64,000 bases of DNA from Verrucomicrobiota bacterium. Its GTDB lineage: Bacteria > Verrucomicrobiota > Kiritimatiellia > SS1-B-03-39 > UBA6053. Each line of letters begins with the position of its first letter. The first letter of the stretch is position 1. Of the stretch, positions 34,829-41,782 are shown piece by piece. The notes beneath the pieces are model-generated. The model saw only the letters and a program-made list of their open reading frames with translations, was not told where the DNA came from and did no database searches. Both the position numbers and the translations under genes were made by a program. Where the stretch lies: NCBI GenBank assembly GCA_020831625.1, contig JAFIGD010000006.1, positions 1 to 64,000 of the forward strand. The letters run 5' to 3'.

Positions 34829-35275
34829 TCACTCAACATATACCAGAATAAAAACACCTTTTGGGTCTACTTGATCGATGATTGCAAAAACATCATCAAG
34901 GTTTGGAGAAAATAACGAGAAAACCTCTCCATTTTTCGCCGTCATCACAACTTCCCTGGAATGTGACTGCATAATTTCAACAATGGCTCCGCTTAGAATC
35001 ATTTTTTTCGCCTCATTCCAGGATAATTCTTTAATTTCCCCGTCTCTTAATGAAGCCCAGAATTGCGTGAGAAAATAATCATTGTCTGATGCATTAATCA
35101 AAATCGGTTTAACAACATTCAATGCTGACCTTTCTTCATTCGTGACGTGAACACCGGCCAACTTCAGCTGAAAAACGGCTGGATTAGGTTCTAAGGTTTT
35201 ATTACCGAACCGTTCATGATGCATACAGCATGACGAATAAATTAAAGCACAAACCATTAAAACGGAATATTTCAT
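34829..35275 (-). CDS. Putative small lipoprotein, unknown function
   Basis: Orphan protein of 148 residues with a lipoprotein-like signal (MKYSVLMVCALIYSSCC) and a mixed alpha/beta body ending DQVDPKGVFILVYVE. No family is recognised. ATG 35275 has AGGAAAG upstream; a longer frame to 35470 would run through repeat DNA. It is AT-rich relative to the core genome and part of the minus-strand accessory block. Confidence 0.6.
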   Translation of the reverse strand: MKYSVLMVCALIYSSCCMHHERFGNKTLEPNPAVFQLKLAGVHVTNEERSALNVVKPILINASDNDYFLTQFWASLRDGEIKELSWNEAKKMILSGAIVEIMQSHSREVVMTAKNGEVFSLFSPNLDDVFAIIDQVDPKGVFILVYVE

Positions 35276-35525
35276 AATTAGATTCTTTCCTGGATTTTTG
35301 GAACGGGAGGTCATTCTCCCCGATCTCATTTTACCCGAATGCATGGATCCGTGTTCATCAGTGTCCATCCGTGGTTCGTTTCTTCTGATTCCTTCGCGGC
35401 CAATGACAAGCTGTGATGCAGAAGGAACACAAACGGCCTCCTGGTGTCGGTGCGGCCCAGTCCAAACCAACGAGGCTCACTTTGCACTTAGCTCTTGAGT
35501 GCTTCTTGCTCCGCAACACGCTGAA
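35276..35525. other. Gap with decamer repeat and no gene
   Basis: It contains a decamer-family run (GATCC, GTGTTCATCA, GTGTCCATCC, GTGGTTCGTT; 35346-35380) followed by about 140 bp without recognisable content. Open frames crossing it on both strands are short and lack ribosome-binding sites. Confidence 0.55.
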
Positions 35526-35708
35526 TCAATGTGTTCCTTTCCTGTACGTTACCCACTCCCCCTCTTCGATCAGTCCTGATATCCTGCCAGCCACCGCATT
35601 CTCTTTTTTTGATGCTTGGCTTTGTTGGTGTAAATCTATGTTTCGAGCCAGATCAAAGACGACGTGGATTGGCGCATTTATATTCGTTCTTATTTCAATA
35701 CATGGCAT
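35526..35708 (-). pseudogene. Truncated SRPBCC (START-like) domain gene
   Basis: Encodes 60 residues matching the N terminus of SRPBCC cyclase/dehydrase-like proteins: IEIRTNINAPIHVVFDLARN, then DLHQQSQASKKENAVAGRIS and GLIEEGEWVTYR. Full-length members are about 150 residues. Here a TGA follows directly and the downstream sequence does not continue the domain in any frame I checked, so it is a 5' fragment. A GTTAGGT box lies 6 bp before the start codon. Confidence 0.65.
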
Positions 35709-35763
35709 TTTGAGACCTAACGTCTATCCACAATGACTTGTTCATTGGAGGGGATTGTTGGCA

Positions 35764-36005
35764 TTATTCGTAGTGGGACCACATCCTCAATACAAGTTCG
35801 GTTTTCTGTTCTTCAAGCACTTCATAGACCAAACGATGCTGGATGTTGATTCTGCGAGAGCAGCAGCCATTGAGATTTCCGGTCAGCTTTTCATACGGGG
35901 GAGGATTCTGAAAAGGGTTCTTTTTTAAACTCTTTGGGAGTCATTTGCCGCATCAATCAATTGATATAACTGGCTTCTGGCTTTGGTGGCTGAAATAGTC
36001 GTCAT
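35764..36005 (-). pseudogene. Vestigial yefM-yoeB toxin-antitoxin pair
   Basis: On the minus strand from ATG 36005, the first 23 or so codons (MTTISATKARSQLYQLIDAA) match the N terminus of YefM antitoxins and run into a stop at 35925-35927. From 35919 to the TAA at 35764-35766, another frame encodes the C-terminal 51 residues of a YoeB/Txe toxin (NPFQNPPPYEKLTGNL through VLRMWSHYE). The end of the antitoxin and the start of the toxin are missing, as after an internal deletion. Confidence 0.75.
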
Positions 36006-36022
36006 ACCATGACACGTACGCT

Positions 36023-36205
36023 TTAATGTACGCATGTCAAGAATTCTTTCCGTGTATTCTTTAGAAAGGAATGCTCATCAGATATGCTTCTTTCCTCTAT
36101 ATCTGACGCCTCACTTTCAATTGAGTGGATAAACGTGTAATCGTCCAAGAGACGCCGAATCATGCGCTGATAAGGGGTATGAGTGTATTTGATTTTGTTC
36201 TTCAT
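36023..36205 (-). CDS. Small hypothetical ORF interrupted at its start codon by the insertion sequence
   Basis: Open frame of 60 codons (starts MKNKIKYTHTPYQRMIRRLL), AT-rich, unrecognised, just upstream of the vestigial yefM. The insertion sequence lies immediately before it: the 7-bp target duplication (36205-36211) includes the A of its ATG. If the element is removed, the sequence before the ATG becomes AAAAGGAAGAAAAATCT, a good ribosome-binding site. The gene was probably expressed before insertion. Confidence 0.4.
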   Translation of the reverse strand: MKNKIKYTHTPYQRMIRRLLDDYTFIHSIESEASDIEERSISDEHSFLKNTRKEFLTCVH

Positions 36206-36211
36206 AGATTT
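36205..36211. repeat. Left copy of the 7-bp target-site duplication
   Basis: TAGATTT directly before the left inverted repeat, matching TAGATTT at 38011-38017 directly after the right one. Confidence 0.9.
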
Positions 36212-36269
36212 GAGCCTGTCCCAGCTTTTTAATGGCCTGTATTTACAGGGTTAAATCGAAAAAAAAGAT

Positions 36270-36303
36270 CGGGTAAAGGAGGCGTTTTTTCCTCCATTAC
36301 CCG
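36270..36303. terminator. Hairpin between the left IS end and the transposase gene
   Basis: Imperfect stem CGGGTAAAGGAGG / CCTCCATTACCCG (36270-36282, 36291-36303) around a T-rich loop. Such inward hairpins can block read-through or ribosome entry from flanking genes and limit transposase expression. That role is inferred. Confidence 0.45.
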
Positions 36304-36351
36304 AAAACGGTGTGTTATAAGTTTGTCACCACAACAATAACCATAACCACC

Positions 36352-37818
36352 ATGAAAAACATCATACACCTTCAACTCCCCCTTCGTCGAGAATTTCCGA
36401 ACATTTATGGAGCCCTTGACTACCGGAATCAGGTCGCGGTTTACAAGCGGATCGACGAGATGCTTATCCGCAGCGGTGTGGAACATGAGCAGGTTGCCAA
36501 AGCGTTGGCAGCCCGCGGCGGGGACATCACCCCGGCATTACAGGCCAGACTCCTCCATGCCTTTCGTTGTGCCATCGCCATTCGTTTGACGGGGCTGTCG
36601 TTTCGGGAGTTCGCGGTCCGTCTGGCGGACAGCAAACTGCTTCAATGGTTCACATACTGTGATGAGGGTGGTCTTTTAAGGCCGAGCGCGAAAAGCAGTG
36701 TGAACCGGTACCTGAAGTATTTTGATGAGTATGACGTGGCCAACGCGATTGGAGATTTCACACTTCAGGCTGCCCACCCGGATATGGAGAAACGGCTTGG
36801 AACGCTCAACGAGCCCCTGGATCTTGGGGACGTGTTTGCCGACTGCACCTGCGTAAAGGTGAACATTCATTTTCCAACCGATTGGGTTTTACTCATCGAC
36901 GCGGTGCGGACGCTGGTGAAAAGCATCCTTTTGATTCGTTCCTACGGTTTGAAACATCGGATAGGCGAACCGGAAAGCTTTCTTACCGATGTGAACAAAA
37001 AGGCGATGGCCATGAGCGCGTCGCGCCGGGGAAGAGACTCAAAGAAGAAGCGTAAGAAAATTCTGAGGGAGATCAAAGGGATTGTGAACGTGGTCAAAAG
37101 GCACGGATACAGCTATCGGAAACTGTTGGACGAGAACTGGCAAGAAACCGAGAAGACCCGCCCCCAGGTCGAACAGGTGCTCAAGAGAATGGACCAGGTC
37201 CTCGAAACATTGCCCGCCGCGATTGATCAGGCGCATGAGCGGATCATCGGGGAACGTAAAGTGGCAAACGCGGACAAGATATTAAGTTTGTATGATAACG
37301 ATGTGCAGGTGCTGGTGCGGGGGAAAGCCGGAGCGGAAGTGGAATTCGGTAACAAGTTGTATGTGGCGGAGCAGCGGGACGGCGTGCTTGTGGACTGGGA
37401 CCTTTTTCAGGATCGTGCGCCTTCTGACACAAAGCTTGTCCAGGAGAGTGTTGAACGGATTACGGATTCACTGGGAAAACCGACCGGCTATGTGACTGAC
37501 CGTGGATTCATGTCGAAACCCAATGTGAAGTGGTTGAAGCAGGAAAACGTGAAAAACGGGATCTGTGCGAAAGATCCGGCCGAGCTTCGGGAAAACATGA
37601 AAGACACCTGGTATGCCGGAGCGCAGAAACGCCGTGGGAACACCGAGGCGCGAATCGGAGTGTTCAAGAATGTGTTTTTAAGAAAAGTTATGCGGGATAA
37701 GAGTTTTAAGGCCAGACACCAAACTTTGTTATGGAGTGTGATGGCCCACAACCTGTGGGTGCTGGCGCGGAAAAGCCTGGCGGATGAAGCGGAGCGAATA
37801 GAACAGCAAGCCGCATAG
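36352..37818 (+). CDS. DDE transposase of the insertion sequence
   Basis: Transposase of 488 residues, intact. Candidate catalytic acids are the Asp residues in LDLGDVFADCTCVKVNIHF, the Asp in GYVTDRGFMSKP and the Glu in NTEARIGVFKN, giving a DDE arrangement. The N-terminal part is basic and helical (DNA binding), and there is a long Lys/Arg-rich coiled region (about 220-300) between the first and second acidic residues. The ATG at 36352 (MKNIIHLQL) is preferred to 36310. It lies entirely inside the inverted repeats. Confidence 0.92.
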   Translation: MKNIIHLQLPLRREFPNIYGALDYRNQVAVYKRIDEMLIRSGVEHEQVAKALAARGGDITPALQARLLHAFRCAIAIRLTGLSFREFAVRLADSKLLQWFTYCDEGGLLRPSAKSSVNRYLKYFDEYDVANAIGDFTLQAAHPDMEKRLGTLNEPLDLGDVFADCTCVKVNIHFPTDWVLLIDAVRTLVKSILLIRSYGLKHRIGEPESFLTDVNKKAMAMSASRRGRDSKKKRKKILREIKGIVNVVKRHGYSYRKLLDENWQETEKTRPQVEQVLKRMDQVLETLPAAIDQAHERIIGERKVANADKILSLYDNDVQVLVRGKAGAEVEFGNKLYVAEQRDGVLVDWDLFQDRAPSDTKLVQESVERITDSLGKPTGYVTDRGFMSKPNVKWLKQENVKNGICAKDPAELRENMKDTWYAGAQKRRGNTEARIGVFKNVFLRKVMRDKSFKARHQTLLWSVMAHNLWVLARKSLADEAERIEQQAA

Positions 37819-38126
37819 GCAGAGCAGGGAAAAAAAGATAAATTTGACCCGCCGGGAAAACCCGGACACATCAACACGCCATAAAAAAGGGTGGTTCGAT
37901 AGTTTTTGCAAATGATTTCAATAAAACTTTCGTCTAAGGTAATTTTTAGTATACATGCAAACACTATACATTTCTAAAAAAACCGAAAATAGGGCTACTG
38001 GGACAGGCTCTAGATTTTTCTTCCTTTTCGCCAGTAGCCGGCTCCGAAAATACGAATGATCCCGCTCCGGAGGGTAACGCGGACAGTTAAGATTCCCTCC
38101 GCCACTCTTCCGAGACAAAAAACCTC
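37819..38126. other. IS right end and flank, no gene
   Basis: After the transposase stop are a hairpin CCGGG-AAAA-CCCGG (37854-37867), the right inverted repeat and the target duplication. About 110 bp of intergenic DNA follow up to the lipoprotein gene; they contain GGAGGG/CCCTCC-type inverted arms but no coding sequence. Confidence 0.6.
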
Positions 38127-38708
38127 TCACAACCGGCCATATCCCACAGTCACTTTGGGTATTTCAACTGATCGTATGATTTGTCGTTGGCGTGAGTTAC
38201 TGCGTGACAGTACAACATCAGTTAATTCAGCCGATGCGGATGGATAGTGTGTCCCCTCTTTGGCTGGGTGGAGCGACAGGATAATTTCACCGGAAACAGC
38301 AACCCAAGCGGGTTCAATACGGTATGCATAGAGCCCATGATACCATCTGTGGCTGTCAAAAGGCTCCATATCAAACTCATACACTTTTACAGAAGCATCC
38401 GGGAATTCATCTGAAAGCGAAACTGTAAGTGTCCCGTCCTGCAGCAGCTTTCTTAAATATTTTACATCTATGGCGCCATCAATTTCACGTGCAAGTTGAA
38501 TATGAATCGTAATCCCCGCCTTCTTGTCATTCGTTAAACGTTCAAAGAAAATATATCCGGCACCACTGGCCTCACCGTCAAATTCATAGGGTAATTCCGT
38601 TGGAGTTTTATTACAACCAATGAAAAAAAGAACAGCGGCCGACATGATGCCAATACACCATGTATTTTTCGATTTCCGGGAAAAGACTGTGTTGACGCTT
38701 AATCTCAT
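38127..38708 (-). CDS. Putative lipoprotein, unknown function
   Basis: Orphan protein of 193 residues. A basic N terminus is followed by a hydrophobic stretch and a lipobox-like VLFFIGC (Cys about 32). An internal ATG (MSAAVLFF) 21 codons in is an alternative start. The body is beta-rich with no recognised domain. AT-rich composition, minus strand, part of the accessory block. Confidence 0.6.
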   Translation of the reverse strand: MRLSVNTVFSRKSKNTWCIGIMSAAVLFFIGCNKTPTELPYEFDGEASGAGYIFFERLTNDKKAGITIHIQLAREIDGAIDVKYLRKLLQDGTLTVSLSDEFPDASVKVYEFDMEPFDSHRWYHGLYAYRIEPAWVAVSGEIILSLHPAKEGTHYPSASAELTDVVLSRSNSRQRQIIRSVEIPKVTVGYGRL

Positions 38709-38809
38709 TTGTTTTTCAGGTCGATGACCCGCCCCGATTTGTTCGGAGGCGGGAATGGATAAACTTAAGTTGCCTATTCAGATCAATTGCCATTTGAATC
38801 TCTCTCTTT

Positions 38810-39376
38810 TCAGTCAATCTTTTTCATTACTGCATGCTCATAGTTGCGATTACCGGCTACTTTTCCTTTTTCCGCCTCAAGTTTATAAATTCTAATTCGA
38901 TGATCATCTATAAACTCGATTCCTGTTATCAGCGGAACATCTGCGTGCCAGATAGTGACCGAAGATCCTTCGTTATCCTGTTTTGGATAAGTGAATTCTT
39001 CTAGTAACTTTTGGGGGTTTATTTCCGTATATTCTTCAAAACCTTCGTAAAATTCACGAATCAAAATCCTGTCATCCTTTACACGTACAACCCGGAAGGT
39101 ACCCCACATATCTACGCTAGTACTAATCTGATTTCCATTAAATTCAAACCTCTGGTTTTTGTGAAACTCAGTCAAGGTTTCTCGAAGGCTCTCTTCATTT
39201 ACCTTAGGATTTCGAGCCACAACATCTTTAATGGCTTGCTCCATCAATGGCTCCGTGAGTGTCCAGTCAGTTATCCAGACACCTTGCAGGCGATCAACAG
39301 CTTCTCGTTTTCCAGTATGGGCGCAGCCAGAGAAGAGAATGATTAACATCACGAGTATGCAAAATGTTCGTTTCAT
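38810..39376 (-). CDS. Putative lipoprotein, unknown function
   Basis: Orphan protein of 188 residues with a clear lipoprotein signal (MKRTFCILVMLIILFSGC, lipid-anchored Cys about 18). The body contains LQGVWITDWTLTEPLMEQAI and GNQISTSVDMWGTFRVVRV, reminiscent of lipocalin-like small beta-barrels, without firm assignment. It is AT-rich. A GTTGAAC box lies directly before its ATG. An imperfect GC-rich hairpin (about 38731-38756) separates it from the next lipoprotein gene. Confidence 0.65.
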   Translation of the reverse strand: MKRTFCILVMLIILFSGCAHTGKREAVDRLQGVWITDWTLTEPLMEQAIKDVVARNPKVNEESLRETLTEFHKNQRFEFNGNQISTSVDMWGTFRVVRVKDDRILIREFYEGFEEYTEINPQKLLEEFTYPKQDNEGSSVTIWHADVPLITGIEFIDDHRIRIYKLEAEKGKVAGNRNYEHAVMKKID

Positions 39377-39447
39377 TGTTCAACGTTTCAATCCACCGGA
39401 CCGAATTTACAAGGTTCAATGTGACTGATGGGTAGGCTCATTTTTCA

Positions 39448-39774
39448 TTATCCGTCTGATTGGAATGCAAGCCAATCACTAGTTTCAAGCTCACCGTCAT
39501 CTGCCCGGCAAATAACTTGTCCGTTTTCGTCTGCAATAGTGTATCCTTGCTGAACTCCCCCAATTGATGCCGCACCACCTAAACCCATAAGTGATGTGAA
39601 AAGTGCATCGGTCAGCGCATCATCAAGGATGCGCAAAATTTCCGACTTCTGCTCCGCAGCAAGCGTCATGACGGAGATCCGCCGAGAAACAGAAGTCTCG
39701 CTGCCGTTCGCGTATTCGAACAACAGCTCGTCTTTCGTCTTCCTGAAAAGTTGAGCGAATTCGTTGGTATTCAT
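39448..39774 (-). CDS. Hypothetical protein typical of accessory DNA
   Basis: Protein of 108 residues beginning MNTNEFAQLFRKTKDELLFE, with TDALFTSLMGLGGAASIGGV and QGYTIADENGQVI. I do not know a function. Its start codon lies 7 bp after a GTTAGGC box that forms a perfect palindrome with the end of the upstream antitoxin gene (39782-39796). Confidence 0.65.
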   Translation of the reverse strand: MNTNEFAQLFRKTKDELLFEYANGSETSVSRRISVMTLAAEQKSEILRILDDALTDALFTSLMGLGGAASIGGVQQGYTIADENGQVICRADDGELETSDWLAFQSDG

Positions 39775-39781
39775 TTCTTAT

Positions 39782-39796
39782 GCCTAACGGTTAGGC
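39782..39796 (-). other. GCCTAAC-C-GTTAGGC palindrome (attC-like core boxes)
   Basis: On the minus strand, GCCTAAC contains the TAA stop of the antitoxin gene. After one base comes GTTAGGC, seven bases before the next ATG. RYYYAAC and GTTRRRY are the outer boxes of integron attC sites, but the usual 50-100 bp between them is absent here, so this would be a deleted or degenerate site at best. Confidence 0.4.
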
Positions 39797-40117
39797 TGTG
39801 GGACGCGAAACGTACTCACCAGCCGATGGTTTTGCCACTGCGAGTTTTTGTACCTTGAGATTCTTGTGTTCCTGCTCAGCCAGCCAGATTTCGTAGTGCA
39901 TCTGCTGGTTCATCCAGCTCTCCGGCGAGGTGTCAAACGCTTTGGACAGCCGCAACGCCATCTCAGGGCTGATTCCGGCTTTCCCGTTCAGAATGGCCGA
40001 AAGCGTTTTGCGGCTTACTCCAAGAGCTTTCGCGGCATCCGTGACGGTGATGCCGAGAGGCTCCAGACAGAGCTCCCGAAGAATTTCTCCGGGATGTGGG
40101 GGATTGTGCATCTTCAT
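39791..40117 (-). CDS. higA: HigA-family antitoxin (XRE helix-turn-helix)
   Basis: Antitoxin of 108 residues with [20 protein letters not shown] at the start and the helix-turn-helix [24 protein letters not shown] typical of HigA. It lies 9 bp downstream of the toxin gene. It should neutralise HigB and repress the shared promoter through the palindrome at 40420-40431. Confidence 0.92.
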   Translation of the reverse strand: MKMHNPPHPGEILRELCLEPLGITVTDAAKALGVSRKTLSAILNGKAGISPEMALRLSKAFDTSPESWMNQQMHYEIWLAEQEHKNLKVQKLAVAKPSAGEYVSRPTA

Positions 40118-40126
40118 AATTTTACT

Positions 40127-40405
40127 TCAATGATAGTCTTCATAGTCAACCAATATGGCATCTTCGCCCTGAAACAGGAACGTGATTCGCCAGTTTCCAC
40201 TCACGCTGACCGACCAGGTTCCTTTTCGGTTTCCCGTGAGTTCATGCAACCGCAGACCGGGAAGGTCCATATCCCGCGGCCCGCTGGATGCATGCAATCG
40301 ACCAAGAATCAGCGTCAACCGTTTTGCATGTTGGGTCTGAATACCCGCTTTGGATCCTGTGCTGAAGAATTTCTCCAGCCCAGCGTGACGAAAACTCTTG
40401 ATCAT
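40127..40405 (-). CDS. higB: HigB/RelE-like toxin (plasmid maintenance killer family)
   Basis: Toxin of 92 residues beginning MIKSFRHAGLEKFF, with the family sequences HAKRLTLILGRLHASSGPRD, MDLPGLRLHELTG and WSVSVSGNWRITFLFQG. RelE-fold toxins of this group cut mRNA on the ribosome. The ATG at 40405 is preferred to 40432 because it leaves the promoter/operator in front of the gene and removes nine non-homologous residues. Confidence 0.9.
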   Translation of the reverse strand: MIKSFRHAGLEKFFSTGSKAGIQTQHAKRLTLILGRLHASSGPRDMDLPGLRLHELTGNRKGTWSVSVSGNWRITFLFQGEDAILVDYEDYH

Positions 40406-40410
40406 GGGGA

Positions 40411-40439
40411 AATGTAACCTGATACGTATCAAGTGTCAA
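40411..40439 (-). promoter_or_regulatory. higBA promoter and operator
   Basis: On the minus strand TTGACA (40434-40439) is followed after 17 bp by TACATT (40411-40416). The spacer contains the perfect 12-bp palindrome TGATACGTATCA (40420-40431), a likely HigA-binding operator. The start codon is 6 bp beyond the -10. Confidence 0.7.
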
Positions 40440-40584
40440 TATTTTCCTTTTCTTATGAAAGAGGTGAATAAGAATTCCGATGAGAATAATGAAAAATAAC
40501 GAAACCCCTTAACTTTTCATCGCTTCAGGCGTATAATTCATATGCATTTTGAACGAAACCATAAAGATTAACGTCTCATTCCAC

Positions 40585-41721
40585 ATGAAAACCCTCACAC
40601 TCCTGCTCACAATCCTTCTCACTCCGCTTTTCGCGCAGATTCCCCAAAGCAACCGCCACGAAGGCGAGGCTGCGGCCGACCGCGCCGCAGCCTGGCTTCT
40701 CGCCAGTCAGCATGAAGACGGCCATTGGAGCAGTCCCCAGTGGCCCGCCCTCACCGCCCTCGCCGTCTGGGCCCTCAGTCTGAATGATGCCACCCGCGAC
40801 AGCGATGCCGTCCGCCGCGGGGTCGACTACATCCTCTCCACCGCCCATCCCGACGGCTCCATCTTCGTGAAACCCGATGAAACCCGCCGCGGCGGCGGCC
40901 TCAGCAATTACAACACCGCCATCGCCATGGTCGCCCTCTACCTCTCCGGCGTCGAAGAGGCCCGCCCCTACGTTCTCCGCGCCCGCCGCTTCGTCGCCGG
41001 CGCCCAGCACCTCGGCGGCGATGTCTATCACGGCGGCTTCGGATACGACTCCAACACCGGCCGCGCCTACGCCGACCTCTCCAACACCTTCATCGCCATC
41101 GAGGGCATGAGACTCACCGAAGACATCGAAGACTTCCGCACCGACGGCGAACGCGTCGACTTCGACCGCGAGGCCGCCGTCGAATTCATTTCCGCCATCC
41201 AGAACCGCAGCGAGAGCAATCCCGCCGACTGGGTCTCCGACCATCCCGAAGACGCCGGCGGATTCGCCTACCGCCCCGATGACTCCCGCGGCCTCGTCCG
41301 CCAGACCGCCGACGGCAAAGAGGCCTTCCGCACCTTCGGCAGCATGACCTACGCCGGCATGCTCTCCCTCATCTACGCCGATGTCGACCGCAACGATCCC
41401 CGCGTCCGCTCCGCCTTCGAATGGTCCACCCGCAACTGGACCGTAACCGAAAACATGCCCGCGGATCAGGAAGGCTACTACTATTTCATCAACGTCCTCA
41501 CCAAAGCCATGGCCACCTTCGGACAGGACATCTTCACCCGCGAAAACGGCGAAGAGGTCAACTGGCGCGTCGATGTCATCAACGAACTCGTCCGCCGCCA
41601 GCGCATCGACGCCAACGGCAACGGATTCTGGCTCAACGACGACAACCGCTACTGGGAAGGCGACCCCGTCCTCGTCACCGCCTACGCCCTCATCGCCCTC
41701 CAGGTCGCCCTCGGCGAGTAA
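40585..41721 (+). CDS. Secreted prenyltransferase/squalene-cyclase-like repeat protein
   Basis: Protein of 378 residues with a signal peptide (MKTLTLLLTILLTPLFA). The body shows alpha-alpha barrel repeats of the terpene cyclase/prenyltransferase type: AAAWLLASQHEDGHWSSPQW, ALTALAVWALSLN, FVAGAQHLGG, GGFGYDS, SMTYAGMLSLIYADV and a last repeat RQRIDANGNGFWLNDDNRYW. Secretion argues against hopanoid synthesis, and catalytic acidic motifs such as DXDD are not evident. Similar secreted repeat proteins are common in PVC bacteria, with unknown roles. Start chosen at ATG 40585; the ribosome-binding site is weak. Confidence 0.82.
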   Translation: MKTLTLLLTILLTPLFAQIPQSNRHEGEAAADRAAAWLLASQHEDGHWSSPQWPALTALAVWALSLNDATRDSDAVRRGVDYILSTAHPDGSIFVKPDETRRGGGLSNYNTAIAMVALYLSGVEEARPYVLRARRFVAGAQHLGGDVYHGGFGYDSNTGRAYADLSNTFIAIEGMRLTEDIEDFRTDGERVDFDREAAVEFISAIQNRSESNPADWVSDHPEDAGGFAYRPDDSRGLVRQTADGKEAFRTFGSMTYAGMLSLIYADVDRNDPRVRSAFEWSTRNWTVTENMPADQEGYYYFINVLTKAMATFGQDIFTRENGEEVNWRVDVINELVRRQRIDANGNGFWLNDDNRYWEGDPVLVTAYALIALQVALGE

Positions 41722-41782
41722 CCCCCCTTTTTCCGAGATTCGGAAACGCGTCGATTTGATTTTCCGATGCTCGGAAAAACGC

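Larger units (their letters stand above)
36212..38010 (+). mobile_element. Complete insertion sequence, 1799 bp
   Basis: Ends are perfect 13-bp inverted repeats GAGCCTGTCCCAG (36212-36224) and CTGGGACAGGCTC (37998-38010), flanked by the 7-bp duplication TAGATTT. It contains one intact transposase gene (36352-37818). An intact gene, perfect terminal repeats and an exact duplication point to recent insertion. The family could be of the ISNCY/ISDol1 type, but I cannot assign it without a search. Confidence 0.93.

Noticed and set aside
34603-34851. 82-codon plus-strand ORF next to the palindromes
   Set aside because: Overlaps a hairpin, lacks a ribosome-binding site and has no recognisable sequence.
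35413-35736. 107-codon plus-strand ORF in the accessory island
   Set aside because: Runs antisense to the SRPBCC fragment and through unstructured gap DNA; no ribosome-binding site or domain.
38731-38756. attC site or terminator in the GC-rich hairpin between the two lipoprotein genes
   Set aside because: The stem is imperfect, lacks a T-run for a terminator and lacks RYYYAAC/GTTRRRY boxes at its ends; kept only as a hairpin note.
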